Assembly (NCBI GenBank): GCA_937938065.1
Contig: CALDBH010000094.1
Span: 1 to 10,970, forward strand
Source: an uncultured Sulfurovum sp.
GTDB lineage: Bacteria > Campylobacterota > Campylobacteria > Campylobacterales > Sulfurovaceae
Direction of reading: 5' to 3'
DNA length: 10,970 nt
The notes below the pieces were generated by a model. It worked only from the letters and a program-made list of their open reading frames with translations. It made no database searches and was not told the DNA's origin. A program made the translations under genes and the position numbers. Of this stretch, positions 1 through 5,954 are shown one piece after another (the stretch's first letter is position 1; the number at the start of each line of letters is the position of its first letter).

Positions 1-70
1 TGTTTCTTAATTTGGAATCACACACTAATATTTTATCTATTTAAATATCCACGCTACATAATTATTTCGC

Positions 71-76
71 TATAAT
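71..76 (+). promoter_or_regulatory. -10 box of the truD promoter
   Basis: A perfect TATAAT lies six bases before the truD ATG. The usual 6-7 base distance from the -10 box to the transcription start would put the first transcribed base at or next to the A of the ATG at 83. No TTGACA-like -35 is visible around 48-53. That is common in Campylobacterota, whose main sigma factor relies on an AT-rich upstream stretch, and such a stretch is present at 25-70. Confidence 0.6.
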
Positions 77-82
77 TTCTCC

Positions 83-1174
83 ATGAATCACATTAAAACC
101 TACGCATATAACCATACCCCTCTCAAGTTTGATTTTAAACAAACTGTTGAACGCTTTTTCGTTGAAGAGATACCTCTTTACGCTTTTACAGGGACAGGAA
201 ACTACCTCATACTCAAAATCAAAAAAACAGATATGAGTACATGGAAACTCATCACGGTCCTAGCCAAAGCAACGGGTTTGGAAGAGCGTGACATCGGTTA
301 TGCAGGTCTTAAAGATAAAAATGCCACCACTATACAGTACATTTCACTTCCAAAGAAGTATGAAAAAGAACTGAACAAAAATCTCACCACAGAGAAAATA
401 GAGATACTTGAACGTACTTACAACAAAGCACCTATCAAGATAGGTCATCTTAAAGGCAACCGCTTTTCCATTGTCTTGCATGACATCTCTGAAAATGAAT
501 CGAAGTTTTTCACTACCACTGCCAAAAAAATGCAAGTTAACGGTATACCAAACTACTATGGCTACCAGCGTTTTGGAGAAGACAGCCGTTCTTACCTACA
601 GGGTAAAGAGATAGCCCTTTCAGGAAAACGTCTTAAGGGAAGTAAAGAGAAATTACTTGTCTCCGCTTACCAAAGCTACCTCTATAACAAATGGCTGGCT
701 TCAAGAGTCAAACTCTCTGCCATTATCACCGGTAATAAAGTGGACGATGCAGCAAAAAAACTGCAATACCCCCTGGAACTGGTGAAAGTCTTAGCCAAAC
801 AGCCTCAGTTTTTCAAACTCTTTATAGGTGATGTCATCATGCCTTACCCTTATGGGAAAAGTGATTATGTAAAAGAGATGCAGCAAAGTGCAAAAGCTTT
901 CGAACAAAAGAAGATCTCTCCTACCGGACTGCTGTGTGGAGCCAATGCCCTAAGAGCCAAAAGTGATGCCTACCATCTCGAAGAAGAGTATGATGATACG
1001 GAGTTAAGTAGTCTAAAAGGGGACAGACGTTTTGCCTGGATCTGGCCTAAAGAGGTAGAAACAAAGTATGACAATAACACCAAAAAACTCACAGTTGAGT
1101 TTTACCTTCCTAAGGGATCGTACGCTACTACATTTTTGGAAGAGATCGGGAAGTTTTCTTTGAAAGAAGTATAA
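83..1174 (+). CDS. truD: tRNA pseudouridine(13) synthase TruD
   Basis: TruD isomerises uridine 13 of tRNA (tRNA-Glu in E. coli) to pseudouridine in the cytoplasm. At 363 residues it is close to the roughly 350 of E. coli TruD. The hallmark catalytic motif GLKDKNA is at residues 75-81, so D78 is the predicted nucleophile. Further family motifs are GHLKGNRF (121-128), NYYGYQRFG (157-165) and SAYQSYLYNKWL (194-205), placed as expected around the family-specific TRUD insertion. The ATG at 83 is the only reasonable start, because the next in-frame Met is residue 51, inside the fold. No Shine-Dalgarno sequence is present in the 22 bases before it, and TATAAT ends six bases upstream, which suggests a leaderless mRNA. 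The downstream gene has its own promoter 100 bases on, so this looks like a single-gene unit, although what lies left of the window is unknown. Confidence 0.95.
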   Translation: MNHIKTYAYNHTPLKFDFKQTVERFFVEEIPLYAFTGTGNYLILKIKKTDMSTWKLITVLAKATGLEERDIGYAGLKDKNATTIQYISLPKKYEKELNKNLTTEKIEILERTYNKAPIKIGHLKGNRFSIVLHDISENESKFFTTTAKKMQVNGIPNYYGYQRFGEDSRSYLQGKEIALSGKRLKGSKEKLLVSAYQSYLYNKWLASRVKLSAIITGNKVDDAAKKLQYPLELVKVLAKQPQFFKLFIGDVIMPYPYGKSDYVKEMQQSAKAFEQKKISPTGLLCGANALRAKSDAYHLEEEYDDTELSSLKGDRRFAWIWPKEVETKYDNNTKKLTVEFYLPKGSYATTFLEEIGKFSLKEV

Positions 1175-1274
1175 ACTACATAGAATTACTAAAACAGATA
1201 GCAGAAGATCACGTTTAATGATCCATTTGCTCATTAATTATACAAAAATTCATATAAAACCATTTCAATCAAGG

Positions 1275-1280
1275 TATAAT
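1275..1280 (+). promoter_or_regulatory. -10 box for the 113-residue unknown gene
   Basis: TATAAT, preceded by AAGG, lies 28 bases before the ATG at 1309. Transcription would begin near 1287 and give a leader of about 22 bases carrying the ribosome site. There is no clear -35; the upstream stretch 1235-1265 is AT-rich. The rest of the truD-downstream spacer (1175-1270) shows only a weak GATCA/TGATC inverted repeat (1207-1211, 1219-1223) and nothing else I can name. Confidence 0.55.
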
Positions 1281-1295
1281 ATTTCATCTAATAAT

Positions 1296-1301
1296 TAAGG
1301 A
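1296..1301 (+). promoter_or_regulatory. Ribosome binding site deciding the start at 1309
   Basis: TAAGGA sits seven bases before the ATG at 1309. A TTG at 1306 is in frame just upstream but would leave only a four-base spacing, so the ATG is preferred. Confidence 0.65.
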
Positions 1302-1308
1302 AATATTG

Positions 1309-1650
1309 ATGCAATTTACATTTGGAGATTATACTATAAAAACACACGAACTCGATCAGAAACTCTCTATTCAGATTACGTCTGAGTTGGGTGAGGTACA
1401 GTTGATCGATGATGATCAACGTACAAATGATTTCCCTAACGAAATCTGTTTTCATATCAAAAATCCTACACAAAAACCTGAAGCGAAAGGTATGAAAAGA
1501 TTTGCTTTTGGAGATTATAGTTTTATCTTGGGTATCAATTACGCAGGTGAACTTTTTCTTTTCCACAGCGTTAAACTTAATGTCGGAAAGAAACTCATTG
1601 ATGGTAAAGATACATTGACTTTGGCATTTTTGAAAGACGTTAAAGCGTAG
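1309..1650 (+). CDS. Conserved-looking protein of unknown function with two FxFGDY motifs
   Basis: I do not recognise this 113-residue protein. It has no signal peptide or membrane segment and is probably cytoplasmic. Alternating hydrophobic/polar runs (for example SIQIT 20-24, ELFLFHSVKL 81-90, TLTLAFL 102-108) suggest a mostly beta fold. The motif FTFGDY at residues 3-8 recurs as FAFGDY at 65-70, each opening a similar half, so the protein may be two copies of one small beta unit. A run of acidic residues (LIDDD, 32-36) lies between them. It has its own TATAAT, a good ribosome site and a strong terminator, which all support a real, independently expressed gene. The longer 126-residue frame on the opposite strand over the same bases lacks these signals and is a shadow. 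An internal TTG at 1306 would add one residue. Nothing nearby indicates a function. Confidence 0.8.
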   Translation: MQFTFGDYTIKTHELDQKLSIQITSELGEVQLIDDDQRTNDFPNEICFHIKNPTQKPEAKGMKRFAFGDYSFILGINYAGELFLFHSVKLNVGKKLIDGKDTLTLAFLKDVKA

Positions 1651-1672
1651 CACTTCGGAAACATTCATTTCT

Positions 1673-1715
1673 AGTGTTTCTCATACCATCTGCAATGTGT
1701 ATGAGAAACACTTTT
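1673..1715 (+). terminator. Intrinsic terminator between convergent genes
   Basis: A perfect 14-bp inverted repeat, AGTGTTTCTCATAC (1673-1686) with GTATGAGAAACACT (1699-1712), is followed by TTTT (1712-1715) and AT-rich sequence. A CAT/ATG pairing in the loop could lengthen the stem. The T-run is on the plus side, so this ends the 113-residue gene. On the minus strand the hairpin is not followed by a T-run, so it is only a possible stop for the helicase transcript converging from the right. Confidence 0.8.
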
Positions 1716-1746
1716 AATTATGACATTGTCAAGGATTAACTCGGAA

Positions 1747-3084
1747 TTATTTCCTACCTCTCCCACGTTTTTTATCTTTCTTCTCCACCTTTGGCTTAGC
1801 TGCATCAAATGTTTTAAATCCATCACGTTTAGTCGTTTTACGTTTTTTACTTTTAGGCGCAGTAGCTGTTTTGGTTTTCTTTTTACCAAAAGCCCCATCT
1901 GTATTTTTATGCTCGTTGGGGTTTTTACGTGCACCTTTTTGTTTAGGTATGACTTTAGGTGCATAACCTTCCAGTTTCTCTTGAGGAATACTCTTTCCCA
2001 TAAGACGTTCTACATCTTTAAGTGCCACCATTTCTACAGGTGAGATAAGCGTGATGGCTAATCCTTTAGCCCCTGCCCTTCCAGTACGTCCTATGCGGTG
2101 TATGTAGTCTCCTGTGACGTGAGGAATGTCATAGTTCATAACCACACCTAAGGCAGGTATATCTAGCCCACGTGCTGCGATGTCTGTCGCAACAAGCACA
2201 CGTACTTTTCCTTCTTTAAAACCTTCTAATGCTCTAGACCTCTCTCCAGAACTTTTTCCCCCATGAATGACCGCTGTTTTGAGTCCTGAGAGATTTAACT
2301 CTTTACTCACTTCATCTGCCACTTCTTTTTTACGTGTAAAGACAAGCACTTGTTTATAGTTTCGTGAGCCTATAAGGTAAGAGAGTAACTCTGTTTTCTT
2401 CTCTTTTTCAACAGGGTAGACTATCTGCTCAACAGAATCTGCAGAAGTTCCCATGCTGTCTACTTCTATGAGTTTGGGTTTTTGGAGTATCTTCTCTGCT
2501 AGTCTTTTTACAGATCCAGAGAGTGTCGCGGAGATGAGCACATTTTGTCGTCTGTCTGGAAGATGCTGAAGTATCTTACTCACTTCATGTACAAAGCCCA
2601 TATCCAAGATCGTATCTGCTTCGTCTAACACTAAGTAGTCAACACTTTCAAGGTTGACGTTTTTTTGCCCGATATGTTCCAAGAGACGTCCACTTGTAGC
2701 GACGATAATGTCTACACCTGCTTTAAGTCTGTTAGCCTGTGATGTTAAGTTTGCGCCACCAAAAAGAACAATACTTTTTAAAGGAAGATATTTTCCATAC
2801 GCTTCTATACTTGCATGTACTTGTTTGGCGAGTTCACGTGTAGGTACCAAAATGACTGCTTTAGGGTAATGCTGTCCTTCAACAAAACTTTTACTTAAAT
2901 CTTGGAGTATAGGTAGAGAAAAACCTGCCGTCTTCCCTGTTCCTGTCTGTGCACCTGCCATAATGTCACGGCGAGAGAACATCACAGGAATCAGTGCTTC
3001 TTGTATAGGCGTAGCAGATTCATAGCCCTTATCACTCAGTGCTTTTAAAATTTCTGGAGACAATCCAAGTGTAGATAATGACAA
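1747..3084 (-). CDS. DEAD-box ATP-dependent RNA helicase, RhlE-type
   Basis: This 445-residue cytoplasmic enzyme should unwind or remodel RNA duplexes using ATP-Mg, typically in ribosome assembly or RNA decay. All core motifs are present in order: Q motif (LGL 6-8 to ATPIQ 24-28), AQTGTGKT (45-52), PTRELA (81-86), GG (109-110), TSGR (130-133), DEAD (154-157), SAT (185-187), VLVFTRKK (246-253), ATDIAARGLD (299-308) and HRIGRTGR (329-336). The usual TPGR motif Ib reads TSGR here. Residues from about 370 to the end form a Lys/Arg-rich tail ending KRGRGRK, likely a nonspecific RNA-binding extension. The start is a TTG at 3084, supported by AAGG six bases upstream and by the start matching RhlE's (M-S-x-x-x-LGL). 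It is the last gene of the mgtE operon, eight bases after the CNNM gene. RhlE, DbpA-like and CsdA-like roles cannot be separated by eye. Confidence 0.93.
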   Translation of the reverse strand: MSLSTLGLSPEILKALSDKGYESATPIQEALIPVMFSRRDIMAGAQTGTGKTAGFSLPILQDLSKSFVEGQHYPKAVILVPTRELAKQVHASIEAYGKYLPLKSIVLFGGANLTSQANRLKAGVDIIVATSGRLLEHIGQKNVNLESVDYLVLDEADTILDMGFVHEVSKILQHLPDRRQNVLISATLSGSVKRLAEKILQKPKLIEVDSMGTSADSVEQIVYPVEKEKKTELLSYLIGSRNYKQVLVFTRKKEVADEVSKELNLSGLKTAVIHGGKSSGERSRALEGFKEGKVRVLVATDIAARGLDIPALGVVMNYDIPHVTGDYIHRIGRTGRAGAKGLAITLISPVEMVALKDVERLMGKSIPQEKLEGYAPKVIPKQKGARKNPNEHKNTDGAFGKKKTKTATAPKSKKRKTTKRDGFKTFDAAKPKVEKKDKKRGRGRK

Positions 3085-3090
3085 AAGAGA

Positions 3091-3094
3091 CCTT
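3091..3094 (-). promoter_or_regulatory. Ribosome binding site overlapping the upstream stop codon
   Basis: On the minus strand TAAGG combines the stop codon of the CNNM/CBS gene (3095-3093) with the helicase ribosome site AAGG (3094-3091), six bases before the TTG at 3084. This arrangement suggests translational coupling of the two genes and supports the TTG start. Confidence 0.6.
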
Positions 3095-4145
3095 ATTCCG
3101 TATCTCTAGAAATACTGTCTAGCCTACGCTTAAGTCGCATTTTTTGTTTTGCAACCTCTCGCATATCTGCATCACTGTCACTCTCATCGACGATCTCAAC
3201 ACCTAAGATAGTCTCAACGCAATCTTCAAGTGTCACAATTCCTTCTGTTTGATCATACCCATCAAGCACCAAAAACATATGCTCTTTTTTCTTAATGAAA
3301 AGATCCAATGCTTTAGAGACAGGTAGGTTTTCAGAGATCTTAAAGATATCTTTTTTCACAGTGTCTAAAGAAACATTATCATCCTTTAGTGCTTGTTTAA
3401 ATATCTTTTTAGTCATGACTATACCTGTAATATTTTCAATGCTCTCATCATAGACAGGAACTCTTGAAAATTTAAATATCGCTGGTTCATTTTCTATGAT
3501 ATCTTTTATACTTCGATGACTGTTCAATGCAAAAACCACCGTTCTAGGTGTTAAGATCTCTTTTGTTCTTATCTTGTCAAGTAGAAGAATATTTTCTATC
3601 ACATCTGATTCCTTCTCTCCAAGTACACCCTCATCTTCACTGAGCAGTGTACTCTCGATAAGCTCTTCTTTACTCAAACTCATAGTATCGTCAGATTTGC
3701 TGATGCGGTTTGTCACAAAGAGTGTCATCAAGATAATAGGATACGTAAACCAGATAAAAAAACGTATCACATACGCAGCTATTGGTGCCAATTGCTTCCA
3801 ATAGACTGCCCCTATCGTTTTTGGGATAATTTCAGAGAGAAACAAAATAGCAAAGGTTAAAACTATAGAAACATAAAAAACAGCTCCTACACCATAAAGA
3901 CTCTCTGCTTGTGCTCCCACTGCTGCTGCACCAAGTGTATTGGCGATGGTATTGAGAATCAAGATAGAAGCAATTGACTTATTGATACCAATTTTATGGG
4001 CTTTTAAAAGTGTTCCTACCCTAGGACGTTCTTTTTCAAGAACTGAAATATATGCCATATTGACAGAGAGTAAAACCGATTCTAGAATCGAACAGATGAA
4101 CGATATAAAAACAGCCAAAAAGAAATAGAGAATTAACAAATCCAT
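3093..4145 (-). CDS. CNNM (DUF21) membrane protein with a CBS pair, lacking the CorC_HlyC domain
   Basis: This 350-residue inner-membrane protein belongs to the CNNM/CorB family, implicated in Mg2+ (or other divalent cation) transport; many members are mislabelled hemolysins. The N-terminal half is the CNNM membrane domain, with hydrophobic segments near residues 3-25, 56-76, 86-107 and 117-146, and the conserved SEIIPKTIG signature at 104-112. A linker (150-195) leads into a CBS pair, with LTPRTVV at 198-204, SRVPVYDE at 227-234 and the closing GIVTLEDCVETILG at 302-315. Family members often continue with a CorC_HlyC domain and reach about 430 residues; this one stops after an acidic stretch (319-327) and a charged 20-residue tail, with no frameshift visible. 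The ATG at 4145 is 16 bases after the mgtE stop; its AAAGG is 13 bases away, rather far. It is the middle gene of the mgtE operon. Confidence 0.88.
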   Translation of the reverse strand: MDLLILYFFLAVFISFICSILESVLLSVNMAYISVLEKERPRVGTLLKAHKIGINKSIASILILNTIANTLGAAAVGAQAESLYGVGAVFYVSIVLTFAILFLSEIIPKTIGAVYWKQLAPIAAYVIRFFIWFTYPIILMTLFVTNRISKSDDTMSLSKEELIESTLLSEDEGVLGEKESDVIENILLLDKIRTKEILTPRTVVFALNSHRSIKDIIENEPAIFKFSRVPVYDESIENITGIVMTKKIFKQALKDDNVSLDTVKKDIFKISENLPVSKALDLFIKKKEHMFLVLDGYDQTEGIVTLEDCVETILGVEIVDESDSDADMREVAKQKMRLKRRLDSISRDTE

Positions 4146-4161
4146 ATAAGTAAATTTACCT

Positions 4162-5490
4162 TTATAATAATATCAAGGTCGCTAGACCTAAGAATGAAAA
4201 GAAGCCTACGACATCCGTTACCGTTGTAAGTACTACTGTACTTCCAATGGCTGGATCAACTTCCATTTTTTTGAGTACCAATGGCACCATAGCACCAAAG
4301 AAACCAGCACTCAATAAATTAATGACCATGGAGAGTGCTATCACAATACCAAGCATCCCTTTATCAAACCATAGTGAGGCTATTATACCCATGATTATAG
4401 CAAAAAGGAAACCATTTACAAGAGAGAGTATCACTTCTTTCTTTATCGTACGGAATGCATCATGTTTTGCAATGTCACCAAGTGCGAGTTGACGTACAAC
4501 AACTGTAAGACTTTGTGTTCCTGCATTACCACCCATAGAAGCCACGATGGGCATCAAGATGGCCAAAGCAACAAAACTTTGAAGGGTATCTGCAAAAAGG
4601 CCTATAACCAAAGAAGCGACAATTGCCGTGATCAGGTTTACACCCAGCCATACTGCACGTGCTTTACCTGCTTTAAAAATATCTTCATCTTCCTCTGCAT
4701 CATCATTTACACCGGCCAAGTGATACATCTGATCTGTTGCCTGTTCATTGATGATATCATAGATGTCATCTGAAGTGATACGTCCAAGCAGTACACCATT
4801 ATCGTCTACGATAGGCATTGAAGAGAGATCATACTCTTGAAACTTTTGTACTATATCACGAATATCATCATGATCGTATCCCACAATAGTCTTATACTTT
4901 TCAGGATTTTCTTCGATGTTCTCTTGAAGTGTGGTATCAAAATTAAACACTAGAAGATGGTCTAAGCCTATACCATAACGTAAATTCTTTTCTTTATCTG
5001 TAACAAAAAGATAATTTACATTTTCAAGTTCATCTTTTCTTCTTAGTTGCGCGAATTCTCTAATCACATCGTGTACAGTATGGTGTAATTTGGCTGTATA
5101 TACTTCTACTTGCATATACGCACCCGCTTCATCTTCATCATACTGTTTAAGCTTTAAAATATCTGCTTGATCATCTTCATCCAACTGATTAAATACTGCT
5201 GTAGCTATGCCCTCATCAACTTCTTCAAGCTCTTGCATAAAGTCTGTTTGGTCATCACTTTCCAGTTCAGCAACTGAATCAGCAAGTTCTTTTGTAGTAA
5301 AAGATTCAACAACATCTTCAAAATATCTGTCCGGTAGTTCCAATGCAACATCAGCAATAAGCTCTTTAGGTATAGCCTGTACTGCTTCATTAAAACTTTT
5401 TTCATCTAGATCTTTAAGAAGGTTGGCTATATCTGAGGGATGTAGTTCATCATGAGGATGATCATTTAAATATTGTGTGAGTTTATCCAT
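4162..5490 (-). CDS. mgtE: Magnesium transporter MgtE
   Basis: MgtE is a homodimeric, Mg2+-gated Mg2+ channel of the inner membrane. At 442 residues it is near full family length (450 in Thermus). The order is: an acidic superhelical N-domain (about 1-125), a CBS pair (about 127-250, including SSMPIVDDNGVLLGRIT at 223-239), an acidic plug/linker (262-270), then five membrane segments from about 279. The pore signature PIVASMGGNAGTQS is at 314-327, and TTVTDVVGF at 422-430 carries D426, matching the pore aspartate of the Thermus protein. The ATG at 5490 has AAAGG eight bases upstream. With a predicted leader of only about 25 bases there is no room for an M-box Mg2+ riboswitch, so control is probably by protein gating or at the promoter. 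It is the first gene of the apparent mgtE - CNNM - helicase operon. Confidence 0.95.
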   Translation of the reverse strand: MDKLTQYLNDHPHDELHPSDIANLLKDLDEKSFNEAVQAIPKELIADVALELPDRYFEDVVESFTTKELADSVAELESDDQTDFMQELEEVDEGIATAVFNQLDEDDQADILKLKQYDEDEAGAYMQVEVYTAKLHHTVHDVIREFAQLRRKDELENVNYLFVTDKEKNLRYGIGLDHLLVFNFDTTLQENIEENPEKYKTIVGYDHDDIRDIVQKFQEYDLSSMPIVDDNGVLLGRITSDDIYDIINEQATDQMYHLAGVNDDAEEDEDIFKAGKARAVWLGVNLITAIVASLVIGLFADTLQSFVALAILMPIVASMGGNAGTQSLTVVVRQLALGDIAKHDAFRTIKKEVILSLVNGFLFAIIMGIIASLWFDKGMLGIVIALSMVINLLSAGFFGAMVPLVLKKMEVDPAIGSTVVLTTVTDVVGFFSFLGLATLILL

Positions 5491-5521
5491 AGAATGTACC
5501 TTTGAAGCGTTGTATTGTGAA

Positions 5522-5527
5522 ATTATA
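5522..5527 (-). promoter_or_regulatory. -10 box of the mgtE operon promoter
   Basis: The minus strand reads TATAAT here, 32 bases before the mgtE ATG, predicting a start near 5515. No good -35 match is seen at the expected distance. It lies downstream of the terminator-like hairpin at 5595-5623, so it is the natural promoter for mgtE and the two genes after it. Confidence 0.55.
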
Positions 5528-5569
5528 CTTTATTAAATAAGTGGAATGGTTGAATTACTAAAAGAGTGC

Positions 5570-5584
5570 TGACGTATATCGTCA
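5570..5584. repeat. TGACG-N5-CGTCA inverted repeat upstream of mgtE
   Basis: Perfect 5-bp arms TGACG (5570-5574) and CGTCA (5580-5584) flank TATAT. The site is about 55-70 bases upstream of the predicted mgtE transcription start, a plausible place for an activator, and outside any gene. It resembles a dimeric operator half-site arrangement, but I cannot link it to a known regulator. Short repeats like this also arise by chance in AT-rich DNA. Confidence 0.25.
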
Positions 5585-5594
5585 AATAAGAGGT

Positions 5595-5623
5595 AAATAA
5601 ATAAGGAAAATCCTTATTTATTT
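5595..5623 (-). terminator. Hairpin terminator after the DUF2892 gene
   Basis: A perfect 13-bp inverted repeat, AAATAAATAAGGA (5595-5607) and TCCTTATTTATTT (5611-5623), has a three-base loop and touches the stop codon of the 62-residue gene. On the minus strand the GC-containing core AAGGA/TCCTT is followed by the T-rich run ATTTATTT, which suits an intrinsic terminator. The plus side (TTTATTTTATTTT) is T-rich too, so it could act in both directions. It separates the small gene from the mgtE operon. Confidence 0.6.
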
Positions 5624-5811
5624 TATTTTGCTGGTGTATCGCACTTTTTAGTGATGATACATGCTGGACAAAAGTTTACAAGTCCTGCAATAAGCGGGAT
5701 AAACCCAAGATAGAACCATGCATTTCCTGAGTATACACCATAACCGATAAGTGCCAACCCTACAACAATTCTGATAGGTCTACATGTTGCTCTCCATTTA
5801 TTTACATCCAT
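5623..5811 (-). CDS. Small DUF2892 (YgaP-tail-like) inner-membrane protein
   Basis: This 62-residue protein has a short basic N-terminus, two membrane helices (about 13-29 and 31-47) joined by a tight YSGN turn, and a cysteine-bearing end with C48, C51 and C57 (FCPAC then KKC); a further cysteine is C10. That layout fits the DUF2892 family, whose domain forms the membrane tail of the E. coli rhodanese YgaP and also occurs alone in many sulfur-metabolising bacteria. The stand-alone role is not established, and a link to sulfur/thiol chemistry or to rhodaneses is inference only. No rhodanese is encoded in this window. The ATG at 5811 has AAAGGA about six bases upstream, and there is a TATAAT at 5844-5849. 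It is a monocistronic unit ended by the hairpin at its stop codon. Confidence 0.8.
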   Translation of the reverse strand: MDVNKWRATCRPIRIVVGLALIGYGVYSGNAWFYLGFIPLIAGLVNFCPACIITKKCDTPAK

Positions 5812-5843
5812 ATTATTTCCTTTGACATATTTCTTTATATTGT

Positions 5844-5849
5844 ATTATA
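5844..5849 (-). promoter_or_regulatory. -10 box for the DUF2892 gene
   Basis: The minus strand reads TATAAT 32 bases before the ATG, giving a leader of about 25 bases. A second TATAAT at 5861-5866 could be an alternative. The surrounding DNA is extremely AT-rich, so either match could be fortuitous. Confidence 0.4.
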
Positions 5850-5926
5850 AATAACTTAGAATTATATAAGAGTGAAAATATCCTAATAACATTTTCAACT
5901 AAAATGAACGTCTAAGCAGCACTAGG

Positions 5927-5954
5927 AACCTGGTTTATTTTACTTTGCCAGGTT
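5927..5954 (-). terminator. Weak hairpin spanning the sulfatase stop codon
   Basis: AACCTGG (5927-5933) pairs with CCAGGTT (5948-5954) around a 14-base loop that contains the sulfatase stop codon. No T-run follows on the minus strand, so this is a possible transcript end or RNA-stabilising hairpin rather than a convincing intrinsic terminator. The remaining spacer to the DUF2892 gene shows no other hairpin that I can see. Confidence 0.3.

Noticed and set aside
1288..1668. A 126-codon minus-strand frame opposite the 113-residue gene
   Set aside because: It has no ribosome site, an odd Cys/Phe/Ile-rich composition, and runs through the plus-strand promoter and ribosome site; the plus-strand gene has all expected signals.
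5207..5455. A serine-rich 82-codon plus-strand frame
   Set aside because: It is the antisense of the acidic N-domain of MgtE; GAA/GAT codons read backwards give Ser/Phe-rich nonsense.
5491..5622. An M-box magnesium riboswitch upstream of mgtE
   Set aside because: The predicted leader is only about 25 bases, and the whole spacer is about 130 bases with a terminator in it; I see no M-box-like stem arrangement.
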